A DNA stretch of 10,924 bases from Candidatus Nanopelagicales bacterium. GTDB lineage: Bacteria; Actinomycetota; Actinomycetes; S36-B12. Positions 1 to 6,544 of this stretch are shown piece after piece; the stretch's first letter is position 1; every line of letters begins with the position of its first letter. The stretch is taken from positions 1 through 10,924 of the forward strand of contig JAURQC010000092.1 of the NCBI GenBank assembly GCA_030836325.1, written 5' to 3'. Made by a program: the position numbers and the translations under genes. The notes beneath the pieces were generated by a model, which was given only the letters and a program-made list of their open reading frames with translations, was not told the DNA's origin and searched no databases.

Positions 1-180
1 CCGCGAAGAAGGCTGCGCCGGCCAAGGCACCTGCGAAGAAGGCACCGGTTAAGAAGGCCTCCGCGAAGAAGGCTGCGCCGGCCAAGGCACCTGCGAAGAA
101 GGCACCGGTTAAGAAGGCCTCCGCGAAGAAGGCTGCGCCGGCCAAGGCACCTGCGAAGAAGGCACCGGTTAAGAAAGCTG
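1..180 (+). repeat. 60-bp in-frame tandem repeat in the sigma factor gene, three copies visible
   Basis: Copies at 1-60 and 61-120 are identical. The copy at 121-180 differs at three bases near its end (176, 179 and 180). Each unit codes for 20 residues made of two related 10-residue halves of the form AKKAxxxKAx. The DNA word gcgaagaaggc recurs at 30-bp offset inside each unit (for example at 3-13 and 33-43), which suggests an older 30-bp period. The array probably continues left of the window, so copy number cannot be given. Confidence 0.95.
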
Positions 181-1349
181 CCGCGGTGAGTCAGGACGAA
201 GTTGTCGAGGTGGTGGAAGTTGATGGCGAGGTCATCGAGGTTGAGTCGGGGGAGGAGCCTGATCTTCAGAAGGCGGCAACCCTCGAGGCCGAACTAGAGG
301 CAGATCTCGAGACCGATCTTGCGGCAGTTAAGTCTGAACAGGGCAAAGAGGAGACTGCCGATAGCCCCGACGGGGCCGAATTCGTCCTGTCCGATGTGGA
401 CGACACTGACGAGCCCGTCCAGACCGTCACGGTCGCTGGGGCGACGGCCGACCCGGTCAAGGACTACCTCAAACAGATCGGCAAGGTCGCGCTGCTCAAC
501 GCCGAGCAGGAAGTCGAGTTAGCCAAGAGGATCGAAGCCGGCCTTTTCGCCGAGGAGATGCTGGCCGAGACCAAGAAGCTCGACAAAAAGACACGGATGG
601 ATCTCGAGTGGATTGCCACCGATGGTCGTCGTGCGAAAAATCACCTGCTGGAAGCGAACCTGCGTCTCGTAGTGTCACTAGCCAAGCGCTACACAGGGCG
701 TGGCATGTTGTTCTTGGACCTCATCCAAGAAGGCAACCTCGGTCTCATTCGTGCAGTCGAGAAGTTTGACTACACCAAGGGTTACAAATTCTCGACCTAT
801 GCCACGTGGTGGATCCGCCAGGCGATCACCCGGGCCATGGCAGACCAGGCACGAACCATCCGCATTCCGGTGCACATGGTGGAAGTCATCAACAAGTTGG
901 CACGGGTCCAACGTCAAATGTTGCAGGACCTCGGTCGGGAGCCGACGCCGGAGGAATTGGCGCGAGAGCTTGACATGACTCCCGAAAAGGTTGTGGAGGT
1001 TCAGAAGTACGGTCGTGAGCCTATTTCCTTACACACCCCCCTGGGTGAGGAGGGCGACAGCGAATTCGGCGACCTGATCGAGGACTCTGAGGCGATCGTG
1101 CCGAGCGACGCCGTTTCCTTCACTTTGTTGCAAGAACAGCTCGAGTCTGTTCTGGAGACCCTGTCCGACCGTGAGGCAGGAGTCGTACGCATGCGATTCG
1201 GCCTCACCGACGGTCAGCCCAAGACGCTGGACGAAATCGGCAAGGTCTACGGCGTCACCCGCGAGCGCATCCGTCAAATTGAGTCAAAGACGATGTCCAA
1301 GCTCCGACATCCATCCCGGTCCCAGGTGCTTCGCGACTATCTGGACTGA
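1..1349 (+). CDS. rpoD: Principal RNA polymerase sigma factor, RpoD/SigA/HrdB type (5' end beyond window)
   Basis: Primary sigma-70 factor that directs RNA polymerase to housekeeping promoters. The frame is open from base 3 to the stop at 1347-1349, so the gene starts left of the window. The GTG at 186 lies in the same frame and is probably internal. Numbering from that GTG: an acidic stretch at 1-80, region 1.2 at about 88-120 ([12 protein letters not shown]), region 2 at about 150-225 with the core-binding and -10-melting segments ([40 protein letters not shown]), region 3 at about 228-300 and region 4.2 at about 347-380 ([20 protein letters not shown], a helix-turn-helix). Upstream, residues encoded by 3-185 are a Lys/Ala/Pro-rich tail, so a very basic tail is followed by a very acidic segment. 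Long Lys/Ala-rich N-termini are known in actinobacterial HrdB/SigA. The following gene begins 2 nt after the stop. Identification is firm; only the N-terminal extent is unknown. Confidence 0.96.
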   Translation, partial: AKKAAPAKAPAKKAPVKKASAKKAAPAKAPAKKAPVKKASAKKAAPAKAPAKKAPVKKAAAVSQDEVVEVVEVDGEVIEVESGEEPDLQKAATLEAELEADLETDLAAVKSEQGKEETADSPDGAEFVLSDVDDTDEPVQTVTVAGATADPVKDYLKQIGKVALLNAEQEVELAKRIEAGLFAEEMLAETKKLDKKTRMDLEWIATDGRRAKNHLLEANLRLVVSLAKRYTGRGMLFLDLIQEGNLGLIRAVEKFDYTKGYKFSTYATWWIRQAITRAMADQARTIRIPVHMVEVINKLARVQRQMLQDLGREPTPEELARELDMTPEKVVEVQKYGREPISLHTPLGEEGDSEFGDLIEDSEAIVPSDAVSFTLLQEQLESVLETLSDREAGVVRMRFGLTDGQPKTLDEIGKVYGVTRERIRQIESKTMSKLRHPSRSQVLRDYLD

Positions 1350-1351
1350 GA

Positions 1352-2134
1352 GTGGACTTCGTTCAGCGAGTCGATAGGGGCCGCGTGTGTTGGCTCACCC
1401 TCGGCGACGAGAGCCGTCGTAACGCACTTAGTGCGGCGCTTCTGGGAGAACTGTCCGCTTCGATCCGCGAAGCAGGACGCGACGGCATGCGGGCTCTGGT
1501 GATCGGCGCGAACCCAGTCCACGGTGTCTGGTCTGCGGGCCACGACATCAACGAGCTCCCAGGGGGTGACCGCGATCCACTCACATGGGATAACCCTTTG
1601 GAACAAACTCTGCGTACCGTCCGTGACGCTCCGATGCCTGTGATCGCCGCGGTTAATGGCTCGGTTTGGGGAGGAGCAAGTGATCTGGTCCTGACCTGCG
1701 ATCTCGTCGTTGCCGTGCGTACTGCCTCGTTGGCTATCACGCCCGTGAGGTTGGGAATCCCCTACAACACCGCAGGCGTGAGTCACTTCGTCAACGCATT
1801 GCCGCTGCACATTGCCAAAGAAATGTTCTTCACCGGTGACCCCATCACCGTGGAGCAGGCCGCCGCCCACGGTGTGGTCAATCGAGTTGTTGGTGACGAC
1901 GACGAAATGGCATCGGTCGTCACGGCGCTGGCTGAGCGGATCGCCTCACAGGCTCCGCTGGCTATTCACGCGATCAAGGCCGAGATGACGGCTTTGACAG
2001 AGGCCCGCCCTATGACCAGCGACAGGTTCGAAGAGCTCAACGCCCTGCGAGCCAGATCCTGGACGTCTCGTGATTACCAGGAGGGGCTGGCCGCCTTCCA
2101 CGAGCGCAGGATCGCGAACTTCCGGGGTGAGTAA
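1352..2134 (+). CDS. scpB: Crotonase-family protein, probable methylmalonyl-CoA decarboxylase (ScpB/YgfG-like)
   Basis: A 260-residue enoyl-CoA hydratase/isomerase-fold enzyme, full length for the family. Several stretches match what I recall of E. coli ScpB (YgfG), which converts methylmalonyl-CoA to propionyl-CoA: SAGHDINELP at 61-70, RDPL at 74-77, GSVWGGA at 103-109 (oxyanion-hole region), TPVRLGIPYN at 130-139 and DYQEGLAAFHERR near the C-terminus. His64 and Tyr138 fall where the decarboxylase has its active-site His and Tyr. The Glu of true hydratases in the PE motif appears to be replaced (Val132 by my hand alignment), which argues against a beta-oxidation hydratase. The start is a GTG 2 nt after the sigma-factor stop with only a weak Shine-Dalgarno, so translation may be coupled. 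Its neighbours include no mutase or CoA-transferase gene, unlike the E. coli operon. The crotonase assignment is sure; the substrate is inferred from motif resemblance. Confidence 0.9.
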   Translation: MDFVQRVDRGRVCWLTLGDESRRNALSAALLGELSASIREAGRDGMRALVIGANPVHGVWSAGHDINELPGGDRDPLTWDNPLEQTLRTVRDAPMPVIAAVNGSVWGGASDLVLTCDLVVAVRTASLAITPVRLGIPYNTAGVSHFVNALPLHIAKEMFFTGDPITVEQAAAHGVVNRVVGDDDEMASVVTALAERIASQAPLAIHAIKAEMTALTEARPMTSDRFEELNALRARSWTSRDYQEGLAAFHERRIANFRGE

Positions 2135-2152
2135 ACGCGGGGCGGACTAGCG

Positions 2153-2383
2153 CTAGGAAACAGCAGGCTCAGACGAGGCCTGTCCGCTGTCATCCAGGCG
2201 GTGCGTCTCGTCGATGATGCGCTCGGCCTTCGGACGCAGGGCGTCCTCGTGTCGGCTCCAGTGATGACCGCAGAACTGAAGGTCGGTTCCCCCGGGCAGG
2301 ACCACTCGCACATATGCCTGAGCGTTGCACCGGTCACACCGGTCGGTGGCGCTCAATTCAGGGGCCGTCAGCGTCGTGGTCAT
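2153..2383 (-). CDS. Small Cys/His protein, DUF7455-like, probably zinc-binding
   Basis: A 76-residue cytosolic protein of unknown function. It has a C16-x2-C19 pair (DRCDRC) followed by C38-x-H40-H41 (FCGHH), a spacing that suggests a small zinc-ribbon-like site. The middle segment AQAYVRVVLPGG and the tail segment IIDET are the parts I recognise from a family of small actinobacterial proteins (DUF7455), which I recall being encoded next to parE. The ATG at 2383 is supported by a strong Shine-Dalgarno (aggaggt at 2393-2387). The gene is divergent from parE and convergent with the crotonase gene, 18 bp away. There is no membrane segment or signal peptide. Role unknown; a link to topoisomerase IV or DNA topology is suggested only by position. 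Confidence 0.85.
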   Translation of the reverse strand: MTTTLTAPELSATDRCDRCNAQAYVRVVLPGGTDLQFCGHHWSRHEDALRPKAERIIDETHRLDDSGQASSEPAVS

Positions 2384-2386
2384 GGC

Positions 2387-2393
2387 ACCTCCT
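2387..2393 (-). promoter_or_regulatory. Shine-Dalgarno of the DUF7455-like gene
   Basis: The minus strand reads aggaggt here, three bases before the ATG at 2383-2381. This near-perfect match fixes the start of the small gene. Confidence 0.8.
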
Positions 2394-2474
2394 GTCGCGT
2401 GGCCGGCCTTCTGGCTGGCAGAGACCTAGTCTGACACGGAAGTGGCCCATCGGCCGTTTATGCGCGTCTGAATT

Positions 2475-2503
2475 CGCCGGTGGCGTAATGCACATCACCG
2501 GCG
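2475..2503. repeat. Perfect 8-bp inverted repeat upstream of parE, candidate operator
   Basis: CGCCGGTG at 2475-2482 and its exact reverse complement CACCGGCG at 2496-2503 are separated by 13 bp. The site lies in the 182-bp region between the divergent DUF7455-like gene and parE, 62 bp before the parE ATG. No T-run follows, so it does not look like an intrinsic terminator. The separation of the arms would suit a dimeric DNA-binding protein, or the site could form an RNA hairpin if transcribed. Function is inferred; only the dyad is seen. Confidence 0.5.
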
Positions 2504-2552
2504 TCAGAACACCTATGGCGAGGCGAAACCATGGGGGGCGGGACTGGCGCGC

Positions 2553-2558
2553 TAACGT
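2553..2558 (+). promoter_or_regulatory. Candidate -10 box of parE (leaderless transcript)
   Basis: TAACGT fits the actinobacterial -10 pattern TANNNT and ends 7 bp before the parE ATG at 2566, so transcription could start at or very near the A of the start codon. No Shine-Dalgarno precedes that ATG, which agrees with a leaderless mRNA. I see no good -35 element, as is common for leaderless promoters. A single six-base match is weak evidence alone. Confidence 0.35.
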
Positions 2559-2565
2559 TCCGGCG

Positions 2566-4656
2566 ATGTCACCAAAGAAGGCGGCCGCCGCCAAGACGAC
2601 CGAGAGCTACTCAGCTCGCGACTTAGCCGTCCTGGAGGGCTTGGACGCAGTCCGCAAGCGTCCGGGCATGTACATCGGTAGCAATGACGGCCGTGGGTTG
2701 ATGCACTGTTTGTGGGAGATTTTCGACAACTCCGTTGACGAAGCGCTCGCGGGTCATTGCTCAGCAATCGAGGTTGTTCTCGAGGCTGGGGGTTCGGTCT
2801 TGGTGTCTGACAATGGCCGAGGTATCCCAGTGGACAAGGAGCCCAAGACCAAACTGACTGGCGTGGAGTTGGTTCTGACCAAGTTGCATGCCGGGGGCAA
2901 GTTTGGTGGCGGGTCGTATACGGCCTCCGGTGGCCTGCACGGAGTCGGTGCCTCAGTGGTCAATGCGTTGAGTTCGCGATTGGACGTCGAAGTTGATCGC
3001 TCAGGCAAGACCCATGGAATGTCATTCCGGCGTGGAGTGCCCGGTCTCTTCGAAGTCCCTGGTCCCGATGCATCGTTCCAGCGCAAGAGCGGGCTGGAGG
3101 TGGTCGGCAAAGCCCCGCGAACTCGTACGGGAACGCGCGTTCGTTGGTGGGCCGATCCCCAGGTATTCACGAAGGATGCGGACTACGACCGTACGGCTTT
3201 GCGTGAGCGAGCCGTCCAAAGCAGCTTCCTGGTCCCCGGCCTCAAGATCACCTTGCGTGACGAACGCGACCCCAGCGACGTTTGGGAAGAGGTGCTAGAA
3301 CACAAAGGTGGCATCAACGAGTACGTTGAGTACCTCTCACACGGACAGAGCGTGTGCTCGGTCATCCGTCTCAAGGGTGGGGGCCACTTCCACGAAACCG
3401 TCCCTGTGCTTGATGACAAGGGGCACATGACGTCGCGCGAAGTTGAACGCGAGTTGGGCGTGGATATCGCTTTGCAGTGGGATGAGGGATACGACACTGA
3501 GATGCGCAGCTTCGTAAATGTCATCGCCACTCCCAAGGGCGGAACCCACGTTGCAGGATTCGAGCGCGCCCTTGTGAAGGTTGTCAACGAGCAACTAAAG
3601 AAGGCCCGGATTCTGAAATCCTCTGAGGGCTCGATCATCAAAGAAGACGCTCTCGAAGGGTTGACCGTGGTGGTCACCGTCCGGTTGGCGGAGCCACAAT
3701 TCGAAGGACAGACCAAGGAAGTACTCGGCACCCCCGCAGTCAGTCGCATCGTGGGCAACGTGGTCAACAAGGAACTTGGTCAGTGGTTCAGCAAGCCACC
3801 GCGCGGTGAGAAGGTGGCAGCGCGGGCAGTTCTGGACAAGATTGCCGGTGCGATGCGCACACGCGTTGCCGCCCGAGCCCATAGGGATACTCAGCGTCGC
3901 AAGTCAGCGCTCGAAACATCCACCTTGCCCGCAAAACTGGTTGATTGCCGTCGGGGTGATTCTGAGGGAACCGAACTTTTCATCGTCGAGGGCGACAGTG
4001 CGCTCGGTACCGCGAAGACCGCGCGTGATGCAGATTTCCAAGCCTTGTTGCCGATTCGGGGCAAGATCCTCAATGTGCAGAAGGCTTCGCTGGCGGACAT
4101 GCTCAAGAACACCGAATGCGCGGCGATCATTCAGGTTATTGGTGGGGGATCAGGTCGAAGCTTTGATCTCGAGCAGGTTCGCTATGACAAGGTCATTTTG
4201 ATGTCCGATGCCGATGTCGATGGCGCGCACATTCGTTGTCTGTTGCTGACGTTAATCCATCGATACCTACCAGGACTGCTGGAGGCCGGAAAGGTCTTTG
4301 CGGCCGTGCCGCCCCTGCATAGGATCGAAATCATGCACAAGGGTGGCAAGGGCAATGAAATCATCTACTCCTACAGCGACGCGGAGATGAAAGCGATCGT
4401 GAAGGACGCAGCCGCTAAAGGTAAGCGCATCAAGGAGCCAGTCCAGCGATACAAGGGTCTGGGAGAGATGGACGCCAGTCAGCTTCGAGAAACAACCATG
4501 GACCCGTCGAAGCGCACCTTGCGCCGGATGACCGTTGGGGATGGAGCTGCCTCCACCGAGATCTTCGAACTTCTTATGGGGGAGCACGTGGCTCCACGAC
4601 GTGATTTCATTATCGCCGGTGCTCGTGAACTCGACCGGACACGCATCGACACCTAG
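2566..4656 (+). CDS. parE: DNA topoisomerase IV subunit B (ParE, GyrB-like)
   Basis: ATPase subunit of a type IIA topoisomerase, which with ParC relaxes and decatenates DNA; 696 residues from the chosen ATG. The GHKL ATPase domain shows EIFDNSVDEAL at 51-61, DNGRGIP at 82-88 and GGLHGVGASVVNALS at 122-136. A transducer domain follows. The TOPRIM domain has EGDSALG from 475 (catalytic Glu) and SDADVDGAH at 547-555 (metal-binding Asp residues). The C-terminal part has QRYKGLGEMD. The whole chain matches the pattern I know from Streptomyces ParE. The frame stays open upstream to 2314, but that part runs antisense to the DUF7455-like gene and has no family resemblance. In-frame ATGs at 2488 and 2515 are possible, but 2566 begins just before the conserved domain and follows a TANNNT box. 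A basic MSPKKAAAAK tail precedes the domain. The carbonic anhydrase gene begins 11 nt downstream. Confidence 0.95.
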   Translation: MSPKKAAAAKTTESYSARDLAVLEGLDAVRKRPGMYIGSNDGRGLMHCLWEIFDNSVDEALAGHCSAIEVVLEAGGSVLVSDNGRGIPVDKEPKTKLTGVELVLTKLHAGGKFGGGSYTASGGLHGVGASVVNALSSRLDVEVDRSGKTHGMSFRRGVPGLFEVPGPDASFQRKSGLEVVGKAPRTRTGTRVRWWADPQVFTKDADYDRTALRERAVQSSFLVPGLKITLRDERDPSDVWEEVLEHKGGINEYVEYLSHGQSVCSVIRLKGGGHFHETVPVLDDKGHMTSREVERELGVDIALQWDEGYDTEMRSFVNVIATPKGGTHVAGFERALVKVVNEQLKKARILKSSEGSIIKEDALEGLTVVVTVRLAEPQFEGQTKEVLGTPAVSRIVGNVVNKELGQWFSKPPRGEKVAARAVLDKIAGAMRTRVAARAHRDTQRRKSALETSTLPAKLVDCRRGDSEGTELFIVEGDSALGTAKTARDADFQALLPIRGKILNVQKASLADMLKNTECAAIIQVIGGGSGRSFDLEQVRYDKVILMSDADVDGAHIRCLLLTLIHRYLPGLLEAGKVFAAVPPLHRIEIMHKGGKGNEIIYSYSDAEMKAIVKDAAAKGKRIKEPVQRYKGLGEMDASQLRETTMDPSKRTLRRMTVGDGAASTEIFELLMGEHVAPRRDFIIAGARELDRTRIDT

Positions 4657-4660
4657 GAGG
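4655..4660 (+). promoter_or_regulatory. Shine-Dalgarno of the carbonic anhydrase gene
   Basis: AGGAGG overlaps the parE stop codon and lies 7 bases before the ATG at 4668. It is a full consensus site, so the second gene of this group can be translated efficiently from a parE transcript. Confidence 0.8.
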
Positions 4661-4667
4661 ACACAAC

Positions 4668-5195
4668 ATGCTTCCGCAAACCAGTCAACCGTTCCCGGAG
4701 GATGATTTCGACGACGTTCTGGCTGCCAACGCGGACTTCGTCACGACGTTCGAGGACGCCGGTATGACGGGCCGGGCAGCAAGAGGCCTCGCCATCATCA
4801 CTTGTATGGACTCTCGCATAGACCCGCTGGCAATAGTCGGTATGCGAGCAGGAGACGTGAAGATCCTGCGCAATGCGGGTGCGCGTGTAACTGAGGATGT
4901 ACTACGAACCTTGGTGCTGGCCACGCATCTTTTGGGCGTCAACCGGATTCTGATCATGCCCCACACGGACTGCCGGATGGCCAGTGCTGATGAACCGGCG
5001 GTGCATGAGGCCATCTTCAACGCATCGGGAATCGACTCCCGGTCCTTGGAAATTCGCACCGTAGCCGATCAACGAGCCGCTTTGATTTCTGATGTCATGC
5101 GGGTGCGCACTTACCCCTTCCTTCCCGAGGGCACAGTTGTAGCTGGAGCGATTTACGACGTTCACACGGGAGGTTTGACTAGGCTGGATGCGTGA
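4668..5195 (+). CDS. Beta-class carbonic anhydrase, small actinobacterial type
   Basis: Zinc enzyme interconverting CO2 and bicarbonate, cytosolic; 175 residues, similar in size to the short mycobacterial Rv1284 type. The zinc ligands and catalytic dyad are visible: C46-M-D48-S-R50 (CMDSRID), then H99-T-D-C102. RNAGARVTEDVLRTL at about 68-82 and the C-terminal GAIYDVHTGGL are further family segments. The residue after the second zinc Cys is Arg103, where I recall Gly in most members. The gene is tied to its neighbours: a strong Shine-Dalgarno overlaps the parE stop, and its own stop overlaps the next start as GTGA. No signal peptide or membrane segment is seen. Bicarbonate supply for carboxylations or pH balance is the likely job; the physiological role is inferred. 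Confidence 0.92.
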   Translation: MLPQTSQPFPEDDFDDVLAANADFVTTFEDAGMTGRAARGLAIITCMDSRIDPLAIVGMRAGDVKILRNAGARVTEDVLRTLVLATHLLGVNRILIMPHTDCRMASADEPAVHEAIFNASGIDSRSLEIRTVADQRAALISDVMRVRTYPFLPEGTVVAGAIYDVHTGGLTRLDA

Positions 5196-6544
5196 CACTG
5201 CGCATAGCCATCGTTGGCTCCGGACCAGCGGGGATGTATTCAGCGGACGCTCTTCTCGAGCAGGGCTTCGAAGTCGACGTATTTGACAAGCTGCCCGTGC
5301 CTTTCGGACTCGTTCGATATGGCGTAGCCCCGGATCACCTGAGCATTCGTTCGGTACGCGACACGCTCGATCAGGTCTGGAACAAGCCTGGAATTCGGTT
5401 TGTGGGCAATGTGGAAATCGGCAAGGACATATCGGTGGACGAGTTGCGTGGGATGTACTCCGCCGTGGTCCTCACATACGGCGCTTCGGCTGACCGGCGG
5501 CTCGGAGTAGACGGCGAAGATCTCGACGGCAGCGTGGCAGCCACCGACTTCGTCGCGTGGTATACCGGGCATCCGGACTACCGGGGGCCTAACTTCGGTG
5601 AGCTGCTGCCACGCATCCGATCAGTAGCCGTCATCGGGGTCGGCAACGTCGCAGTAGATGTCGTCAGGGTTTTGAGCAAGTCTGCGGGCGAACTAGCAGA
5701 GACGGACATGCCGCGGCACGTTCTGGACACATTGCGCGACGCACCCATAGAAACCGTGTATCTCGTGGGCCGCCGCGGACCGGTCCAAGCGTCCTTCACG
5801 ACGAAGGAGCTAAAGGAGCTAGGTGAGCTGCAAGAGGCTGATGTTCGTATTTCCAAGGCCGACCTAGAGCTCGATGAGTGGAGCCAGGCGCAGCTAGCGG
5901 AAAACAAGGTCGCAACCCGCAACGTAGCGGCGATGCGTGGCTGGACCGAACGTGAGGCCCGCGCGCATTGCGCGCGCACGATCGAAATGCGGTTTTTTGC
6001 CCGTCCGGTGTGCATCGAGGGCGATAACCGTGTTGAGCGTCTGGTGCTGGAACAGACTCACCTGACACACGAAGGCAGACTTGAAGGCACCGGTCGGACC
6101 GACGTGCTCGAGGTGGACATGGTGGTGCGCAGTGTTGGCTATCGAGGCGAGGCTATGCCAGGGGTGCCCTTCGATCCCACCTCAAACGTGATCCCCAACC
6201 TTGACGGCCGGGTCCTTGATGACCAGGCAACAGTCCCCGGGTTGTACGTTGCCGGATGGATCAAGCGGGGCCCGACCGGCATCATCGGCACGAATAAGAA
6301 GTGCGCGGTCGGAACAGTTGCCTCGCTCGTGGAAGATCAGCAGGCCGGCCTCTTGACCGATGCGGACGGGACAGCGATTGATGCTGTTCTTGCGGGTCGA
6401 GGAGTTCAGGCGGTTGATATTGCTGGGTGGCGTGCCATCGACGCACAAGAGCGCGAACGAGGAAGTCTTCAGGGACGCGCACGTGAAACCGTGTGGTCGC
6501 GTGAAGACTTGCTGGAGATTGCGTCTACTGCTCGCGCCACTTGA
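5192..6544 (+). CDS. fprA: Ferredoxin-NADP+ reductase, FprA / adrenodoxin-reductase type
   Basis: FAD flavoprotein that moves electrons between NADPH and ferredoxin, supplying P450s or Fe-S enzymes; 450 residues, normal for the family. FAD-binding GSGPAG lies at 9-14, then PFGLVRYGVAPDH at 37-49. The NADPH-binding motif GVGNVAVD is at 149-156, VGRRGPVQASFT at 192-203 and the C-terminal FAD motif GWIKRGPTGIIGTNKK at 355-370. Resemblance to M. tuberculosis FprA runs along the chain. There is no fused ferredoxin domain. The GTG start overlaps the carbonic anhydrase stop by four bases (GTGA), so translation is probably coupled. The last 20 bp overlap the 3' end of the opposing thioredoxin-like gene. 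No ferredoxin gene is present in the window, so the partner is unknown. Confidence 0.94.
   Translation: MTLRIAIVGSGPAGMYSADALLEQGFEVDVFDKLPVPFGLVRYGVAPDHLSIRSVRDTLDQVWNKPGIRFVGNVEIGKDISVDELRGMYSAVVLTYGASADRRLGVDGEDLDGSVAATDFVAWYTGHPDYRGPNFGELLPRIRSVAVIGVGNVAVDVVRVLSKSAGELAETDMPRHVLDTLRDAPIETVYLVGRRGPVQASFTTKELKELGELQEADVRISKADLELDEWSQAQLAENKVATRNVAAMRGWTEREARAHCARTIEMRFFARPVCIEGDNRVERLVLEQTHLTHEGRLEGTGRTDVLEVDMVVRSVGYRGEAMPGVPFDPTSNVIPNLDGRVLDDQATVPGLYVAGWIKRGPTGIIGTNKKCAVGTVASLVEDQQAGLLTDADGTAIDAVLAGRGVQAVDIAGWRAIDAQERERGSLQGRARETVWSREDLLEIASTARAT

Noticed and set aside
1..180. Tandem repeat considered as a CRISPR or mobile-element repeat
   Set aside because: The units abut without spacers, have a 60-bp period that is a multiple of three, and code for part of the sigma factor.
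186..1349. Sigma factor starting at GTG 186
   Set aside because: The same frame is open to the left edge through the Lys/Ala repeat, no clear Shine-Dalgarno precedes the GTG, and Lys/Ala tails are usual in this family.
1337..1870. 177-codon minus-strand reading frame
   Set aside because: It is antisense to the crotonase gene, with no recognisable domain and no convincing start site.
2147..2156. Perfect palindrome CTAGCGCTAG between the convergent crotonase and DUF7455-like genes, considered as a terminator
   Set aside because: Ten bases with no loop and no T-run cannot form a stable terminator hairpin.
2402..2419. 6-bp imperfect stem near the DUF7455-like start
   Set aside because: It is short, needs a wobble pair, and is the kind of match expected in GC-rich sequence.
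2314..2565. N-terminal extension of ParE by 84 residues
   Set aside because: Its first part runs antisense to the well-supported small Cys/His gene, it has no family resemblance, and ATG 2566 sits right before the conserved domain.
3183..3770. 195-codon minus-strand reading frame within parE
   Set aside because: It is a shadow of parE; the composition is that of an antisense frame and no domain is seen.
6463..6510. 9-bp inverted repeat near the end of fprA, considered as a terminator
   Set aside because: The loop is 30 nt, it lies within coding sequence, and no T-run follows; probably chance.
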